A DNA stretch of 41,040 bases from a bacterium (GCA_006226965.1 SBGQ01000077.1:1-41040), one strand, 5' to 3'; positions 1-8,260 are shown, numbered from the stretch's first letter. Numbers and translations: made by a program. Notes: a model not told the origin generated them from the sequence alone.

Positions 1-111
1 ATAAATTTTTTTATCAAAAATTATGGATTGTAAGTGCGTAAAATAAAAATGCAATTTATAAGTGATGAAGCGCTGTTTGTGGGTGATGTATATGTTGTTT
101 AATGTGTATTC

Positions 112-438
112 CTAACGTTTTTTCTTCTTTTTTGGAAGCGGGGTTAATTCGATTAAAATCTGTATAAGTTTAGAGAGTTCATCAATATTCATCTTTTCGA
201 AATCAACAATAAAATGAATTTTTGCTCCCGGGTAAGGGGCTCCATTTTGTAGAAAGTTTGCAAAATCAGACTCAACAGCCGAATGGGTTTTAACAAATAG
301 TTGATTATCGCATGCCATTGCAATCATTTTGCCTTCGCAATAAATGCCGTATTCACCGAACATTTTTTTATATGTGATTTCAAAGTCTGCAGGTAGTGAA
401 TCCTGCAAATAGGTAATGAATTCGGTTGTAGTTCCCAT
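112..438 (-). CDS. TfoX N-terminal domain protein
   Basis: This is a small protein of about 108 residues matching the TfoX/Sxy N-terminal domain. It shows the family signature KKMFGEYGIYCEGKMIA near the N-terminus, followed by a DNQLFVKT strand and an alternating alpha/beta pattern. The C-terminus is a run of lysines (PKKKKKR). A longer reading is open from a GTG at 486, but the ATG at 438 gives the usual family start (MGTTTEFITYLQDSL), so I prefer it. In Proteobacteria, full-length TfoX regulates competence. Stand-alone TfoX-N proteins are widespread and their function is unknown. The gene is divergent from the lipoprotein gene at 528, and nothing in the neighbourhood suggests competence. 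Confidence 0.8.
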   Translation of the reverse strand: MGTTTEFITYLQDSLPADFEITYKKMFGEYGIYCEGKMIAMACDNQLFVKTHSAVESDFANFLQNGAPYPGAKIHFIVDFEKMNIDELSKLIQILIELTPLPKKKKKR

Positions 439-527
439 AGGCTTTTCAAATACTCGACTTGTGATAATTATTAAGCAGTTGGTCACAATTTAGGATTAAA
501 TCCCGATATCAATAATAAAATTAGTGC

Positions 528-944
528 ATGAAAAAAATATGTTTACTTCTCCTTATCGGAATATCAGCTTGTACTAAATCCAATCAGGCAAAATTAAAAA
601 GTGAAATCGTAGAAGTTGAAGCTCAATTCAACATGATGGCGAGAGAAAAAGGCATAGCAGAGGCATTTAGGTATTTTGCTGCTCCTGATGCTGCACTTAA
701 TCGAGAGAATAAACTGATTATCGGGAAAGATTCTATTTTCCAATATACAGCCAAACGAACTTCTTCGGATATCGAATTGAATTGGAAACCAACTCATGTA
801 GTGATGTCGGAATCTGGTGACTTAGCATCTAGTTACGGGTACTATTCATTCAATAAAAAAGGTTCAAGAGATACATTGAGAGGCGTTTTTCATACCGTTT
901 GGCAAAGACAAGCTGACGGTTCATGGAAGTACATTTGGGACTAG
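528..944 (+). CDS. DUF4440/SnoaL-like lipoprotein
   Basis: The product has 138 residues. It begins with a lipoprotein signal peptide (MKKICLLLLIGISAC; lipobox ISAC, Cys15), so it should be anchored in the envelope. The rest looks like a single NTF2/SnoaL-type domain of the DUF4440 kind: an N-terminal helix (EVEAQFNMMAREKG), an AFRYFAAPDAALNRENKLIIGKDSI segment read as two short pieces, and the terminal strands ending in GSWKYIWD. Such domains often bind small ligands but the function cannot be predicted. It sits between the TfoX-like gene (divergent) and the arsenic operon (same strand, 74 bp further on). The arsR promoter lies between them, so it is probably not part of that operon. Confidence 0.75.
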   Translation: MKKICLLLLIGISACTKSNQAKLKSEIVEVEAQFNMMAREKGIAEAFRYFAAPDAALNRENKLIIGKDSIFQYTAKRTSSDIELNWKPTHVVMSESGDLASSYGYYSFNKKGSRDTLRGVFHTVWQRQADGSWKYIWD

Positions 945-981
945 GAGTTTAAATTTTGAAGGGTTATTGTATTCTGATTTT

Positions 982-1005
982 ATTCATCGTAATATTGCAA
1001 TGAAT
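982..1005. promoter_or_regulatory. ArsR operator overlapping the ars promoter
   Basis: This is a 24-bp imperfect palindrome with outer arms ATTCAT and ATGAAT and core CGTAATATTGCA. Twenty of the 24 positions are symmetric. It overlaps a likely Bacteroidota-type -7 element (TAATATTG, 990-997), which has a TTG 20 bp upstream (967-969), and ends 13 bp before the arsR ATG. A dimeric ArsR bound here would block the promoter of arsR-arsM-arsC-acr3 until arsenite or antimonite releases it. The symmetry is seen directly; the identity as an ArsR site is inferred from position. Confidence 0.8.
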
Positions 1006-1018
1006 AAATGAAAGAACA

Positions 1019-1363
1019 ATGGGAGTAACCAAGACCAATCTATTTACAGAAGAGCAAAACGAAATGGCTCAAGTTGCCAAAGTGCTTGGGCATCCGGCTC
1101 GAATTGCCATTTTGCAGCATCTGTTAAAAATGAATACTTGTATAAATAGTGACTTAGTTGATGAGTTGGGTTTAGCTCAGGCAACGATAAGTCAGCATCT
1201 TCGAGAACTGAAAGAAATTGGAATCATTCAAGGGAGCATTGAAGGTGTATCCGTGAATTATTGTATCAATCCAACAAAATGGGATTCCGTGCAAAAGCTT
1301 TTCGAAAGCTTGTTTAGTCAATTTAGTTCAGCCCCCGCAAACTCTTGTTGCTCTACACATTAA
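1019..1363 (+). CDS. arsR: ArsR-family metalloregulator
   Basis: This 114-residue winged-helix repressor has the ArsR/SmtB pattern: VLGHPARIAILQHLL in helices 1-2, a recognition helix at LAQATISQHLRELKEIG (residues 52-68), then the wing and the strand VNYCINP. Candidate arsenite ligands are Cys41 (NTCINSDLV), Cys82 and the C-terminal pair Cys110-Cys111. The classical CxC motif of plasmid R773 ArsR is absent, so As(III) binding may involve the C-terminal pair, as in other atypical ArsR types. It is the first gene of the arsenic operon, directly behind a palindromic operator. The arsM start lies 18 bp after its stop codon. Confidence 0.93.
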   Translation: MGVTKTNLFTEEQNEMAQVAKVLGHPARIAILQHLLKMNTCINSDLVDELGLAQATISQHLRELKEIGIIQGSIEGVSVNYCINPTKWDSVQKLFESLFSQFSSAPANSCCSTH

Positions 1364-1381
1364 CATCAAAAAGAAATCACC

Positions 1382-2278
1382 ATGAAAACTGCTGAAGAAT
1401 TAAAAGAAATCGTTAAAGAGAAATACAGTGCCATCGCATTACAAGAAAAAGAAGTAAATGCGGCCTCTTGTTGTGGCGCAACAACTCCATCAAATAAAGT
1501 TTACAATATAATGATGGATGATTACACCGAAGTTGAGGGTTATAATCCTGATGCGGATTTAGGTTTGGGCTGTGGACTTCCAACTGCATTCGCACAAATA
1601 AAATCGGGGGATACAGTAATAGACTTAGGTTCAGGTGCCGGAAACGATTGTTTCGTAGCTCGCCATGAAGTTGGTTTAACAGGCAAGGTAATCGGTATCG
1701 ATTTCACAGAGGCGATGATCAATAAAGCCCGTGAAAATGCTGATAAACTAGGGTATAACAATGTGGAATTCCGATATGGCGATATCGAAGTGATGCCTGT
1801 TTCAGATAATGTTGCTGATGTTGTGGTTAGTAATTGTGTATTAAATTTGGTTCCGAATAAAGAAAAAGTTGTATCAGAAATTTTCCGAGTGTTAAAACCG
1901 GGCGGACATTTTAGTATCTCTGATATTGTTTTAGTTGGTGATTTACCGAATGAATTGCGTGAAGATGCAGAAATGTATGCAGGTTGTGTTTCAGGGGCGA
2001 TTCAAAAAGATGATTACCTTGGATACATCAAAAATCTTGGGTTCGAAAACGTTGAAATTCAGAAAGAAAAGCCAATTGTTATTCCTGATGATATTCTTGA
2101 AAAGTATTTGAATCAACAAGAGTTGGTTTCTTTCAAATTCGGAAGTACAGGTATTTACAGCATTACCGTTTTTGGTGTGAAACCGGGTGGTGCTAAGCAA
2201 ACGGAAATTCATAAAAGTGAGCAAGCGCCGCGTATTTTAAATCGCGGACGTTGTGCACCAAACTCAGGTTGTTGCTAA
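1382..2278 (+). CDS. arsM: arsenite S-adenosylmethionine methyltransferase
   Basis: This 298-residue class I SAM methyltransferase should methylate trivalent arsenic. The SAM-binding motif is DLGSGAGNDC (81-90). The cysteines known to be needed in the ArsM family are present: Cys64 (GLGCG), Cys152 (SNCVLNL) and Cys202 (AGCVSGA). There is an N-terminal CC pair (30-31) and a Cys-rich C-terminal tail (RCAPNSGCC) that could also hold arsenite. The length suits bacterial ArsM. It is second in the ars operon, so methylation of arsenite appears to be combined here with arsenate reduction and efflux. Confidence 0.93.
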   Translation: MKTAEELKEIVKEKYSAIALQEKEVNAASCCGATTPSNKVYNIMMDDYTEVEGYNPDADLGLGCGLPTAFAQIKSGDTVIDLGSGAGNDCFVARHEVGLTGKVIGIDFTEAMINKARENADKLGYNNVEFRYGDIEVMPVSDNVADVVVSNCVLNLVPNKEKVVSEIFRVLKPGGHFSISDIVLVGDLPNELREDAEMYAGCVSGAIQKDDYLGYIKNLGFENVEIQKEKPIVIPDDILEKYLNQQELVSFKFGSTGIYSITVFGVKPGGAKQTEIHKSEQAPRILNRGRCAPNSGCC

Positions 2279-2308
2279 TTAAAAACTAGGAAATCGGTAA
2301 TAAGATTT

Positions 2309-2929
2309 ATGAATTCAAGGTTGGAAATATATCTTGTTAGAGTAAAAAACTCATTCAATCAAATAAATGAAGAACGAAAAGCAATTTTATTACCGGTTTC
2401 TGAGTATATCAGCCAAAAGATTTTAAAAAATGAGTCGGTAAAGCTGGTTTTTATTTGTACACATAATTCCAGAAGGAGCCATTTGAGTCAGATTTGGGCG
2501 CAGTTGGCGACACATATTTATGGATTATCGGGAAAAATAGAATGTTATTCTGGCGGGACTGAAGCCACTGCGTTTAATCCTCGTGCAGTTGAAGCTGTAA
2601 AACGAGCAGGATTTCAAGTAGAGTTTTCTGGAATAGAAAATCCTATTTATTCAGTCTTTTTTGATGAATCTGAAAAACCGATACAATGCTTTTCAAAAAG
2701 ATACGATTCACCAAAAAATCCTAGTTATGATTTTGCGGCAATTATGACTTGTGATGATGCCGATGCAAACTGTCCGATTGTTTTGGGGGCTGATGCACGT
2801 TTTCCGGTAAAGTATATCGATCCAAAAGTTTCAGATAACACTGAAAAAGAGACACAAACCTATGACGAACGTTGTTTTCAGATTGCAACGGAAATGATGT
2901 TTATGATTTCGAAAGTGAAGAAAGTATGA
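2309..2929 (+). CDS. arsC: thioredoxin-type arsenate reductase (LMW-PTPase fold)
   Basis: The protein has 206 residues and a low-molecular-weight phosphatase fold. The P-loop is C-T-H-N-S-R-R (Cys50 to Arg56, a CX5R motif). A second region has Cys148 and Cys155 in CDDADANCP, the C-X6-C redox pair that carries the disulfide relay in thioredoxin-coupled ArsC of Gram-positive bacteria. It should therefore reduce arsenate to arsenite using thioredoxin. An N-terminal extension of about 45 residues precedes the P-loop strand; classical ArsC has only about 9 residues there. Its TGA overlaps the ATG of acr3 (ATGA, 2926-2929), which implies translational coupling. Function as a plain tyrosine phosphatase is unlikely given the context and the CX6C pair. 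Confidence 0.85.
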   Translation: MNSRLEIYLVRVKNSFNQINEERKAILLPVSEYISQKILKNESVKLVFICTHNSRRSHLSQIWAQLATHIYGLSGKIECYSGGTEATAFNPRAVEAVKRAGFQVEFSGIENPIYSVFFDESEKPIQCFSKRYDSPKNPSYDFAAIMTCDDADANCPIVLGADARFPVKYIDPKVSDNTEKETQTYDERCFQIATEMMFMISKVKKV

Positions 2930-3960
2930 ATTCCACAAAAAAGCTCTCTTTCTTAGATCGGTTTTTAACGGTTTGGATTTTCTTAGCCATGTTAATCGGA
3001 GTATCGATTGGATATGTGTTTCCAAATTCAGCATCTCTAATTGAGTCTTTAAGTGTTGGCACAACTAATATTCCGATAGCCTTTGGTTTGATTTTAATGA
3101 TGTATCCACCATTGGCAAAAGTGAATTATAGTGCATTGCCAAAGGTTTTTCTTAATGTTAAGGTCTTAAGTTTGTCTCTAATTTTAAACTGGATAATTGG
3201 ACCTATACTCATGTTTGTATTGGCAATTTTGTTTTTACATGAGTATCCAAGTTATATGGTAGGATTGATTTTAATTGGACTTGCCAGATGTATTGCGATG
3301 GTTTTAGTTTGGAATGATTTAGCAGAGGGGAGTCCGGAATACGGAGCAGGACTTGTGGCATTAAACAGTTTATTTCAAGTGTTTGCCTATAGTTTTTATG
3401 CTTGGTTATTTATTACTTGGTTACCTCAATTTTTTGGATTTGACGGTGCAATTGTAGATATAAAAATGTCTGTAATTGCTGAGTCCGTTTTTATCTATTT
3501 GGGAATTCCTTTCTTAGCGGGTTTACTATCAAGAATCATACTAATAAAAAAGAAAGGAGAGGTATGGTTTAAACAAACGTTTATTCCAAGTATATCTCCC
3601 ATTACATTAGTTGCTTTGTTATTTACTATAGTTGTGATGTTCAGCTTAAAAGGTGAGTTGATTATTCAAATTCCGTTAGATGTTGTAAGAATTGCAATTC
3701 CGCTTGTTATTTATTTTATCATCATGTTCCTGCTTGGTTTTATTATCAGTAAGTGGATGGGTACTTCGTATGATAAAAATGCCTCAATTGCTTTTACAGC
3801 GGCTGGTAATAATTTTGAATTAGCTATTGCTGTTGCCATTGCAGTATTTGGTTTAAACAGTGGTGAAGCATTTGCAGGAGTAGTTGGACCCTTAATAGAA
3901 GTTCCGGCTCTTATTCTTCTTGTAAAAGTAGCGTTCGGTTTAAAAAATAGATTTTATTGA
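2926..3960 (+). CDS. acr3: ACR3-family arsenite efflux permease
   Basis: This 344-residue integral membrane protein has about ten hydrophobic segments and belongs to the ACR3 (bile/arsenite/riboflavin transporter) family. The conserved cysteine region [16 protein letters not shown] is present, as is the late-helix motif [19 protein letters not shown] with its conserved Glu. It exports arsenite across the inner membrane. The open frame extends to 2872, but the ATG at 2926 overlaps the arsC stop and gives the normal cytoplasmic N-terminus ([14 protein letters not shown]). No ArsA ATPase is encoded nearby, so it should work as a secondary transporter. It is the last gene of the ars operon and converges on the HD gene with an 8-bp gap and no visible terminator. 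Confidence 0.93.
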   Translation: MNSTKKLSFLDRFLTVWIFLAMLIGVSIGYVFPNSASLIESLSVGTTNIPIAFGLILMMYPPLAKVNYSALPKVFLNVKVLSLSLILNWIIGPILMFVLAILFLHEYPSYMVGLILIGLARCIAMVLVWNDLAEGSPEYGAGLVALNSLFQVFAYSFYAWLFITWLPQFFGFDGAIVDIKMSVIAESVFIYLGIPFLAGLLSRIILIKKKGEVWFKQTFIPSISPITLVALLFTIVVMFSLKGELIIQIPLDVVRIAIPLVIYFIIMFLLGFIISKWMGTSYDKNASIAFTAAGNNFELAIAVAIAVFGLNSGEAFAGVVGPLIEVPALILLVKVAFGLKNRFY

Positions 3961-3968
3961 GTTTGAGA

Positions 3969-4817
3969 TTATTTACTGGCTCCTAAAGATTTAATCGTAT
4001 GCTCTTCTGTAAATACATGTGAAAAAAGATTGGCAAGCCATTGTTTCCCTTCATATGTGCGTCGTAAATATTCAATTGCCGGCTGAATTAACGGCGAAAC
4101 AGTATTCCAAAAAAATGTCGGGTAATTTTCGCGTAAGTCAGCAGCTGATTGATAGTTTAATTGCTCTGCTTCACCAGATTCAACAAATTCGGCATATAAG
4201 GCTGCACTTTTGCGCAAATAATGGGTATCACCCATTTGGCCGATTAAATCAGCTGCGCGTACCATTCCGGCTAGTGTATCTGTTTGTTTGTAAAAAGCAT
4301 CGTTGGGCATTGGAAAACGAGTGAGTTCAATCATTTCACAAATGGCATCCACATTAATATGACTTTTGTTTCCAAACCATTGCTGTACAAAAAGCTTAGA
4401 TCGGTTAACATGATAAGGGAGAAGGGCTGCATCAGTAGATCCGCGTTTTAGTGATACTTTTTCACCTGATTCATTTACAATGAATTCATTTTCAGTATCA
4501 CCCATACAAATCCCGCGGACGTATCCGACATCGTGGCAAAGCATGGCAATGGTTGCATTCAGCCAGTCTTGAGGTGTTAATGCGCCAGTAACAACATGTC
4601 TGCCTCTTAATATTACCTGACCAACTTCCGTAACCAAAATAGTATGCTCCAAGTTGTGATACGGAGCATCGCAATTGGATAAATTTTCTAAAATAGAACG
4701 CGAAACAAACGCGATTATACTCGGATATTCAGGTTCTAATAAACCAAATGCTTCTTGATAGTTTGCTTTTAAATGCTGGCTGAATGCTTCAATAACTATG
4801 GCATGCGGATTAAACAT
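3969..4817 (-). CDS. PDE-like HD-domain phosphohydrolase
   Basis: The protein has 282 residues and an HD-type metal site: His54 and His58 in YHNLEH, the HD pair His95-Asp96 (CHDVGY), and a later Asp190 (RAADLIG). The YHNxxH motif followed by HD resembles class I cyclic-nucleotide phosphodiesterases more than ordinary HD proteins, though the second histidine of the PDE signature (HDxxH) is replaced (HDVGY). It may hydrolyse a cyclic nucleotide or another phosphoester; the substrate is unknown. It converges on acr3 and lies 64 bp beyond the end of the Rrf2 gene on the same strand, so the two could be co-transcribed. No signal peptide or membrane segment is seen. Confidence 0.8.
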   Translation of the reverse strand: MFNPHAIVIEAFSQHLKANYQEAFGLLEPEYPSIIAFVSRSILENLSNCDAPYHNLEHTILVTEVGQVILRGRHVVTGALTPQDWLNATIAMLCHDVGYVRGICMGDTENEFIVNESGEKVSLKRGSTDAALLPYHVNRSKLFVQQWFGNKSHINVDAICEMIELTRFPMPNDAFYKQTDTLAGMVRAADLIGQMGDTHYLRKSAALYAEFVESGEAEQLNYQSAADLRENYPTFFWNTVSPLIQPAIEYLRRTYEGKQWLANLFSHVFTEEHTIKSLGASK

Positions 4818-4881
4818 ACTTCACTCCAATTAAGTAAAAACTCAAAGCCCAAATAAAAGAATAAATAATGATTTACGGGAA

Positions 4882-5304
4882 TTATTTTATCAGTTTATCT
4901 ATTAAAGAAACTTTATAATTCTCTAGATTGGTTTCTTTATAAAAATCACCCAACATTTTTTGAATAGGTTGCCATCTATCATGAAGCGGGCAAGGATGCA
5001 ATCCGTCGCAATCAGGATTTCCGGTAGCACAAATAGATTTCATATTGTGCCCCGATACAGCTTGTACAATATCATCTAAGGAGATTTCTTCCGGTGCCTT
5101 TCCGAGACAAACACCACCCTTTGCACCTTTGTAAGAAATGAGATACCCTTTTTCGGTTAGCTGTTGAAGAACCTTGGTTAAAAAGGTAAATGAAATCTCT
5201 AATTCCTGACTCAGTTTTGAAATAGGTACAATATCGTTTTGTGATTGATCTGCCAGAAAAATCATAGAACGGATAGCGTATTCACAAGCTTTTGAGCAAA
5301 ACAT
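4882..5304 (-). CDS. Rrf2-family Fe-S transcriptional regulator
   Basis: This 140-residue regulator has the Rrf2 winged helix: CEYAIRSMIFLA, then ISFTFLTKVLQQLTEKGYL as the recognition region and KGAKGGVCLG as the wing. Three cysteines and a histidine, Cys92, Cys99, Cys105 and His108 (CPLH), are spaced almost as the [2Fe-2S] ligands of IscR/NsrR-type proteins. Cys3, Cys7 and Cys66 are additional. It is probably a redox-, NO- or sulfur-sensing repressor or activator. A 20-bp inverted repeat ends 6 bp before its ATG, suggesting autoregulation, and a matching site lies upstream of the SQR-like gene. I cannot tell the effector from sequence. Confidence 0.88.
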   Translation of the reverse strand: MFCSKACEYAIRSMIFLADQSQNDIVPISKLSQELEISFTFLTKVLQQLTEKGYLISYKGAKGGVCLGKAPEEISLDDIVQAVSGHNMKSICATGNPDCDGLHPCPLHDRWQPIQKMLGDFYKETNLENYKVSLIDKLIK

Positions 5305-5549
5305 AAGAATAAAGACTAATTTGTCTTAAAATAAGCATTAAATATCAAATGTCAATGCGTAGGCGTAATATTTCGGACGAAAATATCCGATTATTTTTAC
5401 CTACTTGATTTTTTTAAAACAGTAATAAAATTTCACCTACACAATTGAAGATGGCAACGGGATTTCGGTAAAGTGAAAATAGCTAACGTTGAACGGGATT
5501 TCGTTTTACGGTTAAAATTAAATTAGAGAAGTGATTTTTCAACGAAATA
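5305..5549. other. intergenic region with short repeats
   Basis: This 245-bp AT-rich gap separates the Rrf2 gene from the end of the HEAT-like/cyclophilin gene upstream of it. Beyond the Rrf2 operator it holds a 12-bp direct repeat, AACGGGATTTCG, at 5456-5467 and 5492-5503 (36-bp period). It also has an inverted pair ATTTCGTT (5498-5505) / AACGAAAT (5541-5548) and a TCGGA/TCCGA pair near 5370-5390. No reading frame with a coding look was found. Confidence 0.5.
5310..5329. promoter_or_regulatory. predicted Rrf2 operator (autoregulatory)
   Basis: The inverted repeat TAAAGAC-N6-GTCTTAA has arms that match at six of seven positions. It lies directly upstream of the Rrf2 gene start at 5304 (minus strand). 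The same architecture recurs at 8365-8384 upstream of the SQR-like gene. The binding protein is inferred, not shown. Confidence 0.6.
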
Positions 5550-7529
5550 TCATTGTTTTGGGTGAACGCCGGCTTTAAGAACCATATCACCAACAATAAT
5601 TTGATCAACAACTTCTAAGCCCGAAAGTACTTTACCAAAGCGCGTATATCGTCCGTTCAAATGAGGGTGCCATTGGTGCATAATAAAGTATTGTGCGCTT
5701 TCTGTGTCGGTTCCGGCACTCGCCATTCCGATTGTTCCGCGCTCAAATTCTAAGTCAGAGCCTTCCGTTGGTATTATAGTCGATCCGCCGCCGTACCCGT
5801 TGCGAGTTTCAAAATCGCCGCCTTGCATAACAAAATTACCGATTACACGATGAAAGGGAACATTGTCGAACTTGCCGGAATTGCTCAAACTATCAATTAA
5901 CCAAACAGTTGTCGGGTTTCTTTCGGCATCTAATTCAATGGTAATTTCACCTTTGTTTGTAAGTAATGTCAAAATCGGGTGAGCGCCTAAATCTGATAAA
6001 CGACTTCTATTTGGAATTGCCAAAAGAACAGAACTTGCCTCAACTTCGGGTGTGATGTCAACACTAACAAGCGCCTTTTGCAAGGTAGGATTCGAGCTTT
6101 TTGATAATTCAGCAAAGAAATTTGTACTTGATTCCCCGCCAAGTTTTTTAAAAATCGGGATATAAGTTTGAAAAACTTCAATGTCCTGTTCAATGTCTAA
6201 GTTGAGTAAATGAGTTACAAACTCATCCATTGAAATAGCATTTCTGAGTGCCTCGCTTTCGAGTATGGAAACGGAGCCGATTAAAATGCCTCGATCTTTG
6301 CTACTCAATAACTTTCTCAAAAATGGGTAATATGTTTTTTGATTTTTTTGTGATAATTCACCAATTAAAGAGACCGCATATTCTGCAGCAGAAAGTTTTG
6401 AAGCGATTGCTACGGAATCCCAATTATCACTAATTACGAGTAGGATTTTGTCTGCGGTAAGGCTGTTCTCAGCTAATTTAAGCGCCTGATTTAAAGAATA
6501 CGGTTTAGAAATCAAGACAGTTTTTAAATCGTTACTAGTGAACGATTTTGATGCGGATGCATCATAAAGCCGAGCAGATAATCGAATAGGATGGTATTCG
6601 TCTTCATAATAATCTTGCACATCCTTAATGGATTTCTTAAACGTTTCGCCGTTGAGTTTAGGTGCTAACGTTTCAAAATAAGTTTGTAAAGCTAAATTAT
6701 TGCGTGTGGATAAAAATGATACACAAAGTTGAGCGTACTCTTCAGATTCAACATACCTGCCTAAAGCGCGAATCATTTCCACTTGTACATTTACTTCAAG
6801 AGATGGAAAGTTTAAGTCATTCATCCACGTGAGCAGTTCCTGAGACTGAACTTTTGATAAAATCTGAATTAAATATTGTTTGTTAAGGGTACTTAACTGT
6901 TCATAATTCGTTTCCAAAAAGTGAAAAAGCTGAGCAGAGTATTCGGGTTTGTAAATAATTTTTCGTGAACGATATGCACCGTACAAGTAATTGGTAATCA
7001 ATAGATTATTTACCACCGCTGTTGTTTTTTGAACCCAAGTTTTCAACAAAGAATCTGGAATTTCATAGGTAAGTGAACTTCGACTTATAGCATAAGCAAA
7101 AGCTTTTTCCTGCTCAGGATCGGAAGATTTTACCCAGTTTTCTAAAAGCCATAAATGTGTTGTCCAATCTGCTTTTTCACCAAGAGTTATAATCACATCC
7201 GGTTTGTAAACAGGGTTCATTTGGGGATAATCAGCAATAATACTTGCTAAATGAGCGTCTTTTAACGGCTGGCCTCGAAGAGAGAAAAATCCCAGCTTAC
7301 TTGGGTTATTTAGTACTCTATTGAGTAATACATCCACATTTCCGCTTGTGTTATATAATGCTCTATATGCCTGATCGGAAATATTCTTGTCTCTACTGTT
7401 TGTAAGTTCAATTAGTTTAGTGAAATCACGTTTTGAGACCGCTAAATCCAATTCTGTATAATTTGTTTGCTTAGTTGAGCAAGCAGAGAGAATCAAAAAT
7501 CCCCATAAAGACAAAAAAAATAATTTCAT
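5550..7529 (-). CDS. HEAT-like repeat lipoprotein with C-terminal cyclophilin domain
   Basis: The predicted lipoprotein has about 659 residues. MKLFFLSLWGFLILSAC is a lipobox signal; the frame is open to 7574, but the ATG at 7529 is needed for this signal. A long all-helical middle resembles HEAT-like repeats. The last 145 residues or so are a cyclophilin peptidyl-prolyl isomerase: FHRVIGNFVMQGGD carries the catalytic-site Arg, and GTIGMASAG, AQYFIMHQW and NGRYTRFGKV follow. The usual active-site tryptophan position is His here (HPHLNGRY). It should help fold envelope proteins. It is divergent from lexA across a 68-bp gap, so the promoters must be adjacent or overlapping. Confidence 0.87.
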   Translation of the reverse strand: MKLFFLSLWGFLILSACSTKQTNYTELDLAVSKRDFTKLIELTNSRDKNISDQAYRALYNTSGNVDVLLNRVLNNPSKLGFFSLRGQPLKDAHLASIIADYPQMNPVYKPDVIITLGEKADWTTHLWLLENWVKSSDPEQEKAFAYAISRSSLTYEIPDSLLKTWVQKTTAVVNNLLITNYLYGAYRSRKIIYKPEYSAQLFHFLETNYEQLSTLNKQYLIQILSKVQSQELLTWMNDLNFPSLEVNVQVEMIRALGRYVESEEYAQLCVSFLSTRNNLALQTYFETLAPKLNGETFKKSIKDVQDYYEDEYHPIRLSARLYDASASKSFTSNDLKTVLISKPYSLNQALKLAENSLTADKILLVISDNWDSVAIASKLSAAEYAVSLIGELSQKNQKTYYPFLRKLLSSKDRGILIGSVSILESEALRNAISMDEFVTHLLNLDIEQDIEVFQTYIPIFKKLGGESSTNFFAELSKSSNPTLQKALVSVDITPEVEASSVLLAIPNRSRLSDLGAHPILTLLTNKGEITIELDAERNPTTVWLIDSLSNSGKFDNVPFHRVIGNFVMQGGDFETRNGYGGGSTIIPTEGSDLEFERGTIGMASAGTDTESAQYFIMHQWHPHLNGRYTRFGKVLSGLEVVDQIIVGDMVLKAGVHPKQ

Positions 7530-7570
7530 ACTTGATTTATGTTTGGCTTTTAGTATATTGCACATATAAC

Positions 7571-7580
7571 ACATATATGT
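7571..7580. promoter_or_regulatory. palindrome in the lexA upstream region
   Basis: This is a perfect 10-bp palindrome (ACATATATGT) 17 bp before the lexA ATG, in the short gap between lexA and the divergent cyclophilin lipoprotein gene. A second ACATATA lies at 7562-7568. It could be the LexA operator, but the sequence is AT-rich and does not match the E. coli or Bacillus SOS boxes, so this is tentative. Confidence 0.35.
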
Positions 7581-7597
7581 ATAAAAATAAATCGGTT

Positions 7598-8260
7598 ATG
7601 GATAATAATCAGTTAACTCGAAAACAACGAGAGTTTTTCCACTACATCGTAGAATACAAAAAAGATAACGATGCGTGGCCAACCTATCGGGAAATCGCTG
7701 ATAAATTTGATTTTAAATCTCCCAATAGCGTCACTCAAAATATTAAATCGCTCATCAAAAAAGGATATCTGAAAAAGACGAATGAAGATGAGTACGAGTT
7801 GGCAAATCAGGGAAATCGATATATCAATGATGAAATTGAAGAGGAAGTAACCTATGGCGGAATTCCTGTAAAAGGAATTATAACTGCCGGTTATTTACAA
7901 GAAGCGGTTGAAGCTAATTTAGGCTCAATCACCTTAAATATGATTTTTCCTAATCTGAGTAAAATGTTTGCGCTCCGTGTTGCCGGTATGAGTATGCGCG
8001 ATGCGGGAATTTCTGACGGGGATTTTGTTCTTCTTTGTGATGATGATGTGAAAAACGGTGATATAGGCGCAGTTTTATACAATGGCGAAACCAGTTTAAA
8101 ACGCATTTTTTATGATAAAAACGGATTACGATTAGAACCTGCAAACGACGCGTATTCTGCTATTCAGGTAGAACCGGATGTTTTTGAAGAGGTTCGCATC
8201 ATTGGTAAATATGTCGGGCATGTGAATAAGTCCGGTATTTATAAAAACCGTCACAACTAA
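7598..8260 (+). CDS. lexA: LexA repressor
   Basis: This 220-residue SOS repressor has an N-terminal winged helix (LTRKQREFFHYIVEY, then PTYREIADKFDFKSPNSVTQNI). Its C-terminal self-cleaving peptidase carries the cleavage bond Ala97-Gly98 (ITAGYL), Ser132 (GMSMRDAGI) and Lys168 (SLKRIF). The cleavage-site-to-Ser distance of 35 equals that of E. coli LexA, and Ser-to-Lys is 36 versus 37. A longer frame from 7475 runs back into the divergent gene, and an ATG at 7577 lies inside a palindrome. The ATG at 7598 (MDNNQLTRKQ) gives the usual N-terminus. A terminator follows at 8300. Confidence 0.93.
   Translation: MDNNQLTRKQREFFHYIVEYKKDNDAWPTYREIADKFDFKSPNSVTQNIKSLIKKGYLKKTNEDEYELANQGNRYINDEIEEEVTYGGIPVKGIITAGYLQEAVEANLGSITLNMIFPNLSKMFALRVAGMSMRDAGISDGDFVLLCDDDVKNGDIGAVLYNGETSLKRIFYDKNGLRLEPANDAYSAIQVEPDVFEEVRIIGKYVGHVNKSGIYKNRHN

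Noticed and set aside
7475-7597. N-terminal extension of LexA by 41 residues
   Set aside because: It would run into the divergent lipoprotein gene and encode a hydrophobic stretch foreign to LexA; the ATG at 7598 gives the usual family start.
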